Shown: piece after piece, positions 54,528-63,205 of the stretch
Numbering within the stretch: position 1 is the first letter of the stretch
Layout of the letters: each line of letters begins with the position of its first letter
Source: Streptomyces sp. PH10-H1
GTDB taxonomy: Bacteria; Actinomycetota; Actinomycetes; Streptomycetales; Streptomycetaceae
NCBI RefSeq assembly: GCF_030063355.1
Contig: NZ_JASISZ010000029.1
Location: 1 to 64,000, forward strand
Reading direction: 5' to 3'
Length of the DNA: 64,000 nt
Notes under the pieces: generated by a model
Seen by the model: the letters and a program-made list of their open reading frames with translations, nothing else
Told to the model about the DNA's origin: nothing
Database searches by the model: none
Translations under genes and position numbers: made by a program

Positions 54528-55052
54528 ATGATTACATCGAAGGATCGTGAGGCGGTGCGCGGCTGGTTCGCCGGACGCCTGCCGGAAGGACTGTTCACCG
54601 AGCTCCTGGACGTCACCGTCGACCGGGAGGAGATCACCGTCCTGGGGCGGATCCCCGAGCCCGAACTGGGTCCGGAGGTCTCACAGCCGGAGCGCGACGC
54701 GGCCCGGGAAGGACGGATCGCGGAGTTCCGCGGCCGCACCCGCGGAGCCCGGATGGAAGTGGCCCGCGAGGCCGAGGAGCGGTACGGGCGAAAGGTGTCC
54801 TGGGGCGTTCAGTGCGCGGACACCCGCGGGTGGTACACCACGGTCGCCGCACCGGTGATGACGCGGCTGCGCCAGCCCGAGCGCCAGGTGCTCGACACCC
54901 TGATCGCCGGAGGGGTCGCCCGCAGCCGCAGCGACGCCCTGTCCTGGTGCGTCCGGCTGGTCCAGCGCCATGCCGACGACTGGCTCGGCGATCTGCGCGG
55001 CTCCCTGGAGCACGTCCATGAGGTGCGCGCGCAGGGCCCGGACACCGACTGA
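54528..55052 (+). CDS. Conserved hypothetical protein with C-terminal ribbon-helix-helix-like region
   Basis: 174 residues from ATG 54528 (an upstream ATG at 54471 is possible). The N-terminal ~50 residues have alternating strands (LDVTVDREEITVLGRIPEPE), the middle is charged helix (REGRIAEFRGRTRGARMEVA), and the C-terminal RQVLDTLIAGGVARSRSDAL with SWCVRLVQRHADDW resembles ribbon-helix-helix proteins. I cannot assign a function. GGAG lies ~13 bases upstream, and a TGATTACA direct repeat spans the start. Confidence 0.6.
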   Translation: MITSKDREAVRGWFAGRLPEGLFTELLDVTVDREEITVLGRIPEPELGPEVSQPERDAAREGRIAEFRGRTRGARMEVAREAEERYGRKVSWGVQCADTRGWYTTVAAPVMTRLRQPERQVLDTLIAGGVARSRSDALSWCVRLVQRHADDWLGDLRGSLEHVHEVRAQGPDTD

Positions 55053-55125
55053 CACCCCCGCGAGCCGGCCCGGTCCCGCCACGGCGGGGCCGGGCCGGCT
55101 CCTGCACGCCCTCACCCAGGCGCCG

Positions 55126-55187
55126 TTGACATGCCTTGTTCCGCTCCTTAGGTTCAGGGGAACCTAGTTAGTAAAGTTGCTTAACTT
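55126..55187 (+). promoter_or_regulatory. Promoter and dyads upstream of the exo-glucosaminidase gene
   Basis: TTGACA (55126-55131) and TAGGTT (55149-55154) are spaced by 17 bp. TAGGTT-CAGGGG-AACCTA (55149-55166) is an inverted repeat covering the -10, and AGTTA...TAACT (55166-55187) is a second imperfect dyad. This fits a repressed promoter of a substrate-induced hydrolase. Confidence 0.55.
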
Positions 55188-55244
55188 GAAGTTCGGCACC
55201 CCTGCCCCGGCGCGAACCCCCCACGAGCCACTGGGAGACACAGC

Positions 55245-57980
55245 GTGTTCCTCCGTCCGGCACCACACCGTCGGCGGCAGGCCACGGCGGCCGCATTTGC
55301 CGTCCTCGGCCTCGCCCTCGCCCTCGTCCTTCCCGCCAGCGCCGCGCCCCCTGCCCCCGGCGCCGCCCGCTCCCCGGTACCCGTCACCGTCACCGCCCCG
55401 GGACCCGGCGCTGCGACCGCCCTGACCGGCTACGCCATCCAGTCCTCCGCGAAGGTCACCGACACCCCCGCTGCGGTCTCCACCCCTGGCTACCCCGCCG
55501 CCGGCTGGTACCCCGCAGGCCCGCGCTCCACCGTGCTGGCGGCGCTGCTCTCCAACGGCCGCTACGCGGACCCGTTCTACTCGCAGAACCTCAAGAAGAT
55601 CCCCGCGGCGGACTTCACCGTCCCGTGGTGGTACCGGTCCGACTTCACCGTCGCCGACACGTCCGCGCGCACCTATCTCGACTTCAGCGGGGTCGTCTCG
55701 GCCGCCGACGTGTACGTCAACGGCAGCCGGATCGCGACCAAGGACACGGTGGCGGGCGCGTACACCCACCATGAACTCGACGTCACCGCCCAGGTCAGAG
55801 CGGGGACCAACACGGTCGCCCTCCTCGTGCAGCCCAACGATCCCAAGAAGAACCTGACCATGGGGTGGATCGACTGGCTCCAGCCCCCGCCCGACGAGAA
55901 CATGGGCCTGGTCCGCGACCTCCTGGTCCGCCGCGGCGGACCCGTGGCCCTCCGGGACACGCATGTGGTCACCAGCCTCACCCTGCCCTCGCTCTCCTCC
56001 GCCGACCTGACCGTCAAGGCGCAGGCCCGCAACGACTCGCCGGACCCGGTCACCGCGACGGTCTCGGGCACGATCGGCCCCATCGCCTTCAGCCAGAGCG
56101 TCAGCCTCGCCGCGCACCAGAGCAGGACGGTGCTCTTCGCCCCGCCGGCCTATCCACAGCTGCGGGTGAACCACCCAGCGCTGTGGTGGCCCGCCGGCGT
56201 GGGCGCTCAGCCGCTCTACGACCTGCGGCTCACCGCAACCGTCTCCGGCGCCGTCTCGGACAGCGCGGACGAACGCTTCGGGATCAGGGACGTCAAAGCC
56301 CCGGTGGACGGCAACGGCGCGCGCCAGTACTCCATCAACGGCCGCAAACTGCTCATCAAGGGCGGCGGCTGGTCACCCGACATGTTCCTGCGCTGGGACC
56401 GGACGTACACCGAGGACCGGCTGCGGTACGCGCTGGATCTGGGCCTCAACACCATCCGGCTCGAAGGCCATATCGAACCGGATGAGTTCTTCGACCTGGC
56501 CGACCAGTACGGCATTCTGACGCTGCCCGGCTGGGAGTGCTGCGACAAGTGGGAGGGCAACGTCAACGGCGGTGAGCCCGGAGACAAGTGGACCGCGGCC
56601 GACTACCCCGTCGCCAAGGCGTCCATGGCCGCCGAGGCCGCCCGGCTGCGCGACCACCCCAGCGTGATCTCCTTCCTCATCGGCAGCGACTTCGCTCCCG
56701 ACGCCACCATCGAGAAGAACTACACCGACGCCCTCCAGGCCGCCGACTGGCCGACGCCCGTCGTGGCCGCCGCCTCCGCATCCTCCGCTCCGGTGTCGGG
56801 ACCGTCCGGAATGAAGATGTCCGGGCCCTACGACTGGGTGCCGCCCAACTACTGGTACGCCAAGCGGGAGGGCGGCGCGACCGGCTTCAACTCCGAGACC
56901 AGCGCCGGGCCCGACATCCCGACCGCCGACACCCTGCGCCGCACGCTGTCCCCCGCCGAGCTGGACACCCTCTGGAAGGACCCCACCGCCAAGCAGTACC
57001 ACCGCTCCCCCTCATCGACCTTCAGCGACCTCAAGCTGTTCGGGAACGCACTGACCGGCCGGTACGGCAAACCGACCGGTCTGGACGACTACGTGCGCAA
57101 GGCGCAGCTGGCCCAGTACGAGAACGTCCGCGCCCAGTTCGAGTCGTACGGCCGCAATGCCTCGGACGGATCCAAGCCGGCCACCGGTGTCATCTACTGG
57201 ATGTTCAACAGCGGCTGGACCTCACTGCACTGGCAGCTCGTCGACCGCTATCTCGACCAGGGCGGAGCCTATTTCGGCACCAAGAAGGCCAATGAGCCGC
57301 TGCACGTCCAGTACTCCTACGACACCCGCTCCGTGGTCCTGGTCAACAGCCGGCACGCCCCCGCGTCCGGACTGACCGCGCGGGTGAGCCTGTACAACAC
57401 CGACGGGACGCTGAAGTACGACAAGTCCACCACCGGCCTGACGGTCGGCGGCGACGGTGCGAAGACGACCGCGCTCACAGTGCCGGCCACGGTGAGCGGA
57501 CTGTCCACCACCTATCTGGCGAAACTCGTGCTGACCGACGCCTCGGGCACCGAGGTCAGCCGCAGCGTGTACTGGCTCTCCACCAAACCGGACGTCCTGG
57601 ACTGGTCCAACACCGACTGGTACTACACGCCCACGACCTCCTACGCCGACCTCAAGGGGCTCAGCGCCCTGGCCCCGGCCACCGTCTCGGCGACCGCGCG
57701 GACCTCCGCCGGAAGCGATGGTACGTCCACGACCACGGTCACCCTCAGCAACACCGGGACCGGCAAGGCCCCCGCGCTGCTGACCGACGCCCATCTGGTG
57801 GACGGCGCGGGCACCCCTGTGCTGCCCGTGACGTGGTCGGACAACGAGGTCAGTCTCTGGCCGGGCGAATCGGTAACGCTCACCGGCTCGTACCGGACGG
57901 CGGACCTGCACGGATCCGCGCCCCGGGTGCGGATCTCGGGCTGGAACACCGCCACCGCGACCGTGGCCGCCGCCCGGTAG
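55245..57980 (+). CDS. csxA: Secreted exo-beta-D-glucosaminidase (GH2, CsxA-like)
   Basis: 911 residues with a signal peptide (AAAFAVLGLALALVLPASAA). GH2 layout: N-terminal sugar-binding domain (VPWWYRSDFTV, ADVYVNGSRIA), Ig-like domain, TIM barrel (GRKLLIKGGGWSPDMFLRWD, GLNTIRLEGHIEPDEFFDLA), two C-terminal beta domains. The catalytic pair matches CsxA-type enzymes: LIGSDFAPD carries Asp where most GH2 have Asn-Glu, and GFNSETSAGP carries the nucleophile Glu. It releases glucosamine from chitosan ends. GTG start with GGGAGA upstream. Confidence 0.93.
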   Translation: MFLRPAPHRRRQATAAAFAVLGLALALVLPASAAPPAPGAARSPVPVTVTAPGPGAATALTGYAIQSSAKVTDTPAAVSTPGYPAAGWYPAGPRSTVLAALLSNGRYADPFYSQNLKKIPAADFTVPWWYRSDFTVADTSARTYLDFSGVVSAADVYVNGSRIATKDTVAGAYTHHELDVTAQVRAGTNTVALLVQPNDPKKNLTMGWIDWLQPPPDENMGLVRDLLVRRGGPVALRDTHVVTSLTLPSLSSADLTVKAQARNDSPDPVTATVSGTIGPIAFSQSVSLAAHQSRTVLFAPPAYPQLRVNHPALWWPAGVGAQPLYDLRLTATVSGAVSDSADERFGIRDVKAPVDGNGARQYSINGRKLLIKGGGWSPDMFLRWDRTYTEDRLRYALDLGLNTIRLEGHIEPDEFFDLADQYGILTLPGWECCDKWEGNVNGGEPGDKWTAADYPVAKASMAAEAARLRDHPSVISFLIGSDFAPDATIEKNYTDALQAADWPTPVVAAASASSAPVSGPSGMKMSGPYDWVPPNYWYAKREGGATGFNSETSAGPDIPTADTLRRTLSPAELDTLWKDPTAKQYHRSPSSTFSDLKLFGNALTGRYGKPTGLDDYVRKAQLAQYENVRAQFESYGRNASDGSKPATGVIYWMFNSGWTSLHWQLVDRYLDQGGAYFGTKKANEPLHVQYSYDTRSVVLVNSRHAPASGLTARVSLYNTDGTLKYDKSTTGLTVGGDGAKTTALTVPATVSGLSTTYLAKLVLTDASGTEVSRSVYWLSTKPDVLDWSNTDWYYTPTTSYADLKGLSALAPATVSATARTSAGSDGTSTTTVTLSNTGTGKAPALLTDAHLVDGAGTPVLPVTWSDNEVSLWPGESVTLTGSYRTADLHGSAPRVRISGWNTATATVAAAR

Positions 57981-58044
57981 CGCAGCCGTGCGGGGCCGGG
58001 GCGGTTCGTCCGCTCCGGCCCCCGTGCCGCCGGGGACCGGCCGG

Positions 58045-59088
58045 TCAGTTCGCCGGAGCCGGCCGGACGGTGTTCATGATCTTCTCGATCTCGGCGGGTG
58101 TCAGCGCGCCGGGAACGCCCTGGTCGGCATAGATGACCCACTCGTGGACCGTGCCGTCCTTCAGTTTCATGGCGATGCTGCGCACGAGGGCGGTGGCCGG
58201 AACGCAGGAACTCGGGTGGTAGATCTGGGTGATCTTCGCGGTGGCCGTGAACCCGTCGATGCCGTTGTGCTTCCACGGGGTGGGCGCGCTGACCTCGATC
58301 TTCGGCTTGTGCTCCTTGCCGCCGTACGCGGCGAAGCCCCAGTTGCCGGCCACGTTGCGGGCGCTCTCCCCGACATCGCCCGTGTCACCGCCCTGGGTGC
58401 CGACCGTGGCGAGCTGCCCCTTGCCCGCGGTGCCGAAGCTGTTGGGGTTGGCCTGCGAGGCGCAGCCGCCCTCACGGTAGTCGGCCGTGCCGCTCATCGT
58501 GACGATCGGCTTGCCGTCCTTGCCGGTGTACGCGATCGCGACCGACTGCGGGAAGACCTTCCAGTGCGCGGAAGCGGGCGGTACGTCGTAGCGGATCTGG
58601 TGGGTGTCGCGGGTCTGTGTCTGCCAGCCCGCGATCATCGGCTTCTCCGCCCCGGGGTCGTCCGTACCGGTGCCGGCCGAGGAACCGGAAGCGGACGGGG
58701 AGAGCGCCGGCGTGGTCGGGCCCGGCGTGGGCTTCGCGTCGGTCTTGCCGTCCCCCCGGTTCATCGCGAAGGCGATCCCGCCGCCGATGACCGCGAGCGC
58801 GACGACAGCGCCTATCGCGGCGTACAGCCCTTTTCGGCCACTGCCGCCACCCGGCCCCGACGGCGGTTGAGGGGGCGCGCCGTAGCCCGGCGGCACGCCC
58901 GGCTGTTGCTGCGCCGGCGGCGGCGGCTGCGGCTGCGCACCGTACGCGGGCTCGCCGTACTGGGGGCCGGTGTTCTGGGGCCCGGTGTGCTGCGGTCCGG
59001 TGCCGGTGGGCGTCCATGCGGGCGGCGGCCCGAACCCGGGCTGTTGCGGTGGCTGCTGGGGGTCCTGGGGGTTCTGAGGCCATGACAT
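58045..59088 (-). CDS. Pro/Gln-rich single-pass membrane protein
   Basis: 347 residues: a ~80-residue cytoplasmic Pro/Gln/Gly-rich region (PPAWTPTGTGPQHTGPQN, QPPPPAQQQPGVPPGYG), one membrane helix (AAIGAVVALAVIGGGIAFAM), a Thr/Ser/Pro linker and an extracellular domain with two cysteines (GGCASQANP, PSSCVPATA). Common architecture in streptomycetes; function unknown. It converges on the exo-glucosaminidase gene. Confidence 0.8.
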   Translation of the reverse strand: MSWPQNPQDPQQPPQQPGFGPPPAWTPTGTGPQHTGPQNTGPQYGEPAYGAQPQPPPPAQQQPGVPPGYGAPPQPPSGPGGGSGRKGLYAAIGAVVALAVIGGGIAFAMNRGDGKTDAKPTPGPTTPALSPSASGSSAGTGTDDPGAEKPMIAGWQTQTRDTHQIRYDVPPASAHWKVFPQSVAIAYTGKDGKPIVTMSGTADYREGGCASQANPNSFGTAGKGQLATVGTQGGDTGDVGESARNVAGNWGFAAYGGKEHKPKIEVSAPTPWKHNGIDGFTATAKITQIYHPSSCVPATALVRSIAMKLKDGTVHEWVIYADQGVPGALTPAEIEKIMNTVRPAPAN

Positions 59089-59208
59089 GGCCGATACCCT
59101 ACGGGGCGCCCGCTCTCCGCCCGCCGCGGGACATGCGCGTGCCGCGCCCGGCCGCCGGTGGGAGAACGGCGGCCGGGCGCGGAGTCACGGGGCCAGGAGC
59201 GGGACGGC

Positions 59209-61260
59209 CTAGGGGTAGCTGACGAGGTTGGCCACGTTGCTGCCCGAGTTGGACGGTCCTCCGGTGGAATTGATGATGTGGTTGATGGTTCCGGTACCGC
59301 CCAGGGAGACGGTCACCATGTCGTGGAACCTGACTCCCGCTGTGTTCGGGACCTCGAAGGAGTGCTCTTCGACGACGCCGGGATTGGCACTGAAGTAGCA
59401 GTAGCTCCCGAATCCCCATGCCTCATGGCTGGTGACCGAGTACGCGACCTTGTAGGCCGCGTAGCCTCTGGTACCCCCGTTCATCCAGGCCGCCTGGTTG
59501 GGCGGGTCGTAGGGAAGTTCGTTCTGGTAGAAGTACGTGCGCCCGCCGTTGCCGTTCCAGATGGTCTGGTACTGCTGGTAGTGCTCGACGAACAGGCCGT
59601 ACATGGTGACGTTGTTCCCGTCACCACCAGGCCGGTGGCCGCGGTGTTCGAGGTCCAGCCGACGCCGCTGCCGTGGTCCGCTCTCCACAGCCACATGTGG
59701 TCGCCGATGACGTCGGAGCTGTTGATCACCAGGCTCTGGGTGGCCTTTCCGACGCCCGCGCCGCCGATGCGGAAGAACACATCGTGCAGGGAGGTCGGGT
59801 CGGCCGTGTGGCTCTGGGAGGAGCCGGCCGGGCCGATCTGCATCAGCAGCGGGGAGTTCACCGAGCCGGCGTCGATGAGCAGTCCGGCGAGCTTCACTCA
59901 GTCGACGTCGGCGACGGACAGCGCGGTGACGCCGTTGTCCGGGACCAGCGTGGCGAGCCCCAGGCCGAGCACGACCGTGTCGGGACGGGTCACCCTGATG
60001 GTGTCGTTCAGATGGTAGACGCCGGGGGTGAACAGCAGGTTCTTCCCCTGCGCGAGGGCCGCGTTGATGTCGGCCGCGGTCGCCCCCTGCTTGGCGATGA
60101 AGAACTGGCTGATGGGCAGCGAGGACCCGGCGGCCGTGCCGCCGGCCCAGGTGGTGCCCTGCGAGTTCGATCGGAGAGAGGGCACGAAGACCTGGTACGC
60201 GCCTGCCGCGTCGATGTAGAGGAAGGGCTTCTCCCTGGTCACCGGGGTCTGGTTGACCGTGGTGTAGGGCGGGTTGGGGAAGGTGTTGGCGGGCGCGTTG
60301 GTGTCGCCCACGAAGACCATGTTCCAGTTGGATCCGGCCCAGCTGCCCCACTGGCTGTTCCGCGACAGCCACTGCTGCTGCGAACCGGAGCGCACCTGGC
60401 CGTCGACCTTCGAGTCGGCCATGAAGCCGCCGCTGGACCAGCCGCCGTCGTCCAGCTGCAGATCGCCGCGTACGTGCATCCGCCGGTATGGCGCGGCCTG
60501 GGAGACCGGCCACCTGGGTGTAGAAGCCCACGTTGACGTCTGCGTTGTAGGTGCCCGGCTTGAACAGCAGCGCGAAGCGGTTGGCGCCGAACTGGTTGGT
60601 CTCCTGCTGGCTGAAGACGGTGTTCAGCCGGCTCTGGATCGTCGAGGCGGACATCAACGGATCGAAAACGGAGACGTTGGGGCCGAAGTCGGGGGTGCCG
60701 GGCGGCGGGTTGCCGGTCACGGGGGTCACCTGGAAGGACTGAGCCGTGGTGCCGTTGCAGGCCCACTGCTGGAGCTGGACGCTGTTGGACGTCGAGGCGC
60801 TCGGCACATCCAGGCACTTGCCGCTGTTACGGCTCACAAAGTGGTACGAACCGCCGGTCTCGTCCACCGGCAGCCATTCCTGGTTGGTGCCGCCGCCGTA
60901 GGTCCACAGGTGGATCAGGCCGCCGTCGGCGGTGGAGACGTCGGCGACGTCCCACACCTGTGCGGCGTTGCCCTGACTGTTGACCCGGACGTAGCCGTTG
61001 CTGGTGGCCTGGAACTGCCACTGCTGCGCCGCGGTTCCGTTACAGGTGTACTGCTGCACCGCGGTGCCGTTGGCCGTCGAGGCGGCGCGGGCATCCGCGC
61101 ACAGGCCGCTGTTCTTGTTGGCTACGGTGACCGGCCCTGTCGGCAGGGCCGCCGCCGCCTTCGCGGTGGGAAGCAATATGAGCGTCCAGCAGGTCACGGC
61201 GATGACGAGGAACGCCGGCGCCAGTGGCGCCGCTCTCCTGCTCGCGAGTCGTGTTGTCAC
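59209..61260 (-). pseudogene. Secreted ricin-domain + GH55-like beta-helix protein, inactivated
   Basis: The N-terminal part is intact: signal peptide, a ricin B/CBM13 domain (NKNSGLCADARAASTANG, QWACNGTTAQSF) and the start of a GH55-like double beta-helix (NVSVFDPLMSASTIQSRLN, RFALLFKPGTYN). Then at ~60500 FYTQVA joins WPVSQAAPYRRMHVRGDL in another frame with ~50 residues missing; a TGA replaces a codon at 59898 (VADVD-stop-VKLAGLL); and one base is lost near 59620 (GLVV / NNVTMYGLFVEH). The end (NELPYDPPNQAAWM, HSFEVPNTAGVRFHD) is typical. GH55 enzymes act on beta-1,3-glucans. Confidence 0.82.
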
Positions 61261-61300
61261 GGGGTCCTTCCTGTCATTTCCTTGTGCGGCGTCGTGGTCG

Positions 61301-62739
61301 TCAACTGGGGGGAACCCACTGCTGGTTGGCCGTGGTTGAGCAATCCCACAGCTGGAGCCGCGTGCCGTTCGCGGAGCTCTGACCGGTGGCGTCGAGGCAG
61401 CGGCCCGACTGGGGGTTCACCAGATTGCCGCCGGAGCGGGTCCACTTCTGGGCCGTACCGCCGCGGCAGTCCCACAGCTGGATCTTCGTGCCGTTCGCGG
61501 TGCCCTGACCGGTGGCGTCCATGCACTTGCCCAGCGCCCGCAGCGAGCCGTCCGCGGCGACGGTCCAGGTCTGGGCGGCGGTGCCGTTGCAGTCGTAGAG
61601 CTGTACGACGGCGCCGTTGGCGGAATTCGCGGCCGCCACGTCGACGCACTTGCCGGCGATGCCGGTGATCCGTCCGGTGGGCTCGGTCCCGCCACCGCCG
61701 CCGGTGCCGCCGGTGATCGCGTTGAAGGTGCCGACGAACTGGTACGGGCTCTGCGATGTGCCGCTGCAGGTGTCGGACAGCGTGCCGTTGGTGGCGCAGG
61801 CCTTGTCGCGGCCCAGCGCCCAGAACGACAGCTCCTGAATGCCGTGACTGGCGGCGAAGGTCTCCAGCGCGGTGGCGTTGGCGGTGGTGAAGACGGTGAA
61901 GACCTCGTTGGTCGAGTCGTTCACCCCGATCATGGGCGTGTTGCCCTCCATGGCCCACAGCTGGTCGGAGGAGTTGGCCGGCCAGATCTGGCCGAGCTGG
62001 CCGTGCAGGGCGGTGGCGGCGTCGATGGCGGCCTGGCCCATGTCCATCGAGGGCCCGTAGTCCATGGTCATGATGTTGACGACGCTCACGTTGAGGCCGC
62101 GGCTCTTCGCGTTGTTGAGCAGGCTGATCGAGTTGGATTCCAGCCCGGTGGGGTTGACCGGCCGGGTGTAGTCGACGGCCAGGGTGCGGCCGGCCGCCGC
62201 GTACTGCTGCTGCAGGGCGGCGAGCGCCTGGTTGCGGCGGTCGTTGGCGGCGGTGTCGTTGAGCGCTCCGCCTTCGATGTCGAGGTCGATGCGGGTGAGG
62301 TTGAGGGTGTCGATGACTCTCTTGTACTGGGCCTGGAGGGTGGATACCGACGTACATGCCTGGCCGAGTTCGGTACCGGAGGCGCCGCCGAAGGAGGCGA
62401 TGACATCGCCGCCCGAGGCGCGCAGGCTGTTGATGGCACTGGTCCATCCGGCGTCGCCGATGTCGGTGGAGCCGTTGAACGTCGCGTTGCATCCACCGCC
62501 GCCGATGACGAAGGCGAGGGTGAAGTACTTCAGACCGGTGGCGGCCTGGGCGCTGGCCATCGCGGAGGGCGAGTTCCAGGTCTCGACGTAGGGGGCCGCG
62601 TAGTGCGCGGGGAATCGGGGAATCCGGGCCCGGGGTTGGCCGCGGCGTTCGCGGCCGGGCTGCTGCCGAGCAGCAGCCCGGCGGACATGACCGGGATCGC
62701 CGCGGCGACCAGGGTTTTCTTCAGACGTGACCAGGGCAT
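61301..62739 (-). pseudogene. GH18 chitinase-like gene with C-terminal ricin domain, frameshifted by an 8-bp duplication
   Basis: ATG 62739 (GGAGG upstream) starts a signal peptide (LVAAAIPVMSAGLLLGSSPA). After ANPGPGFP the frame breaks because GATTCCCC is duplicated (62609-62624); the second frame continues FPAHYAAPYVETWNSPSAMA through the GH18 barrel, with the catalytic DxE region in LTRIDLDIEGGALND, MTMDYGPSMDMGQA and ELSFWALGRDKAC, then a CBM13 ricin domain of three QxW repeats ending NQQWVPPS. Removing one repeat unit restores an uninterrupted ~477-residue protein. Confidence 0.85.
62609..62624. repeat. 8-bp tandem duplication inside the chitinase gene
   Basis: GGGGAATC occurs twice in a row on the plus strand. 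Removing one copy brings the signal peptide and the mature chitinase into one frame, so this is the inactivating lesion. Confidence 0.85.
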
Positions 62740-63022
62740 GGCTGTCCTCCGGAAGGTGCGCAGGGAAAGCGCGTGGGGGTGCCCGCCGCCGCAGGGGTGG
62801 CGGGGTCCTGACCGTGTGGTGCGCAGACCACGGCACGGCGCCGATGTGGTGCGGCTCCGGGCATGCTGCGGCCGGTCGTGAGGGCGTGCGGGACTGCGGT
62901 GCGGCCGAGGTGGGTGGCCGTGGTGGGACGAGCCGCCGGAGAGCTGGTGGGGGGTCGGAGGCGGCTGCCGGGAGAGGCCACGTATGGAAGTTGCAGGGTC
63001 GAGACTTCTTTTATCACCACTT

Positions 63023-63043
63023 AGTTCAAGGGGTGGTTGAACT
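63023..63043. promoter_or_regulatory. Inverted repeat in the chitinase promoter
   Basis: AGTTCAA-GGGGTGG-TTGAACT, a perfect 7-bp inverted repeat with a 7-bp spacer, in the AT-rich promoter region upstream of the GH18 gene. The regulator is unknown. Confidence 0.5.
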
Positions 63044-63063
63044 CGCGTGATCATGGTCGCGTC

Positions 63064-63079
63064 AAGGGTCTGGACCAAT
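63064..63079. promoter_or_regulatory. dre-like site (DasR type)
   Basis: On the minus strand ATTGGTCCAGACCCTT matches the DasR element (ACTGGTCTAGACCACT) at 12 of 16 positions and contains the TGGTCCAGACC core of Streptomyces chitinase promoters. It lies ~325 bp upstream of the chitinase ATG. Confidence 0.5.
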
Positions 63080-63205
63080 CAAATGGAACTCGCCCCACCG
63101 GCGCCGTCCGCACCCCTCCCCGCCCGCGTGGCGGGTGGTGGCCGTAGGGGGGCCGGTCCGCAAAGATGGCACCCGGACGCCCGCCCCCTGCAGACAGGCC
63201 CCTTC

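Larger units (their letters stand above)
62740..63205. other. Divergent promoter region chitinase / oxidoreductase
   Basis: About 470 bp without a convincing gene. It contains the chitinase ribosome site, the perfect 7-bp dyad at 63023-63043 and a dre-like sequence at 63064-63079. An AT-rich segment (CTTCTTTTATCACCACTTAG) lies at 63006-63025. Confidence 0.45.
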
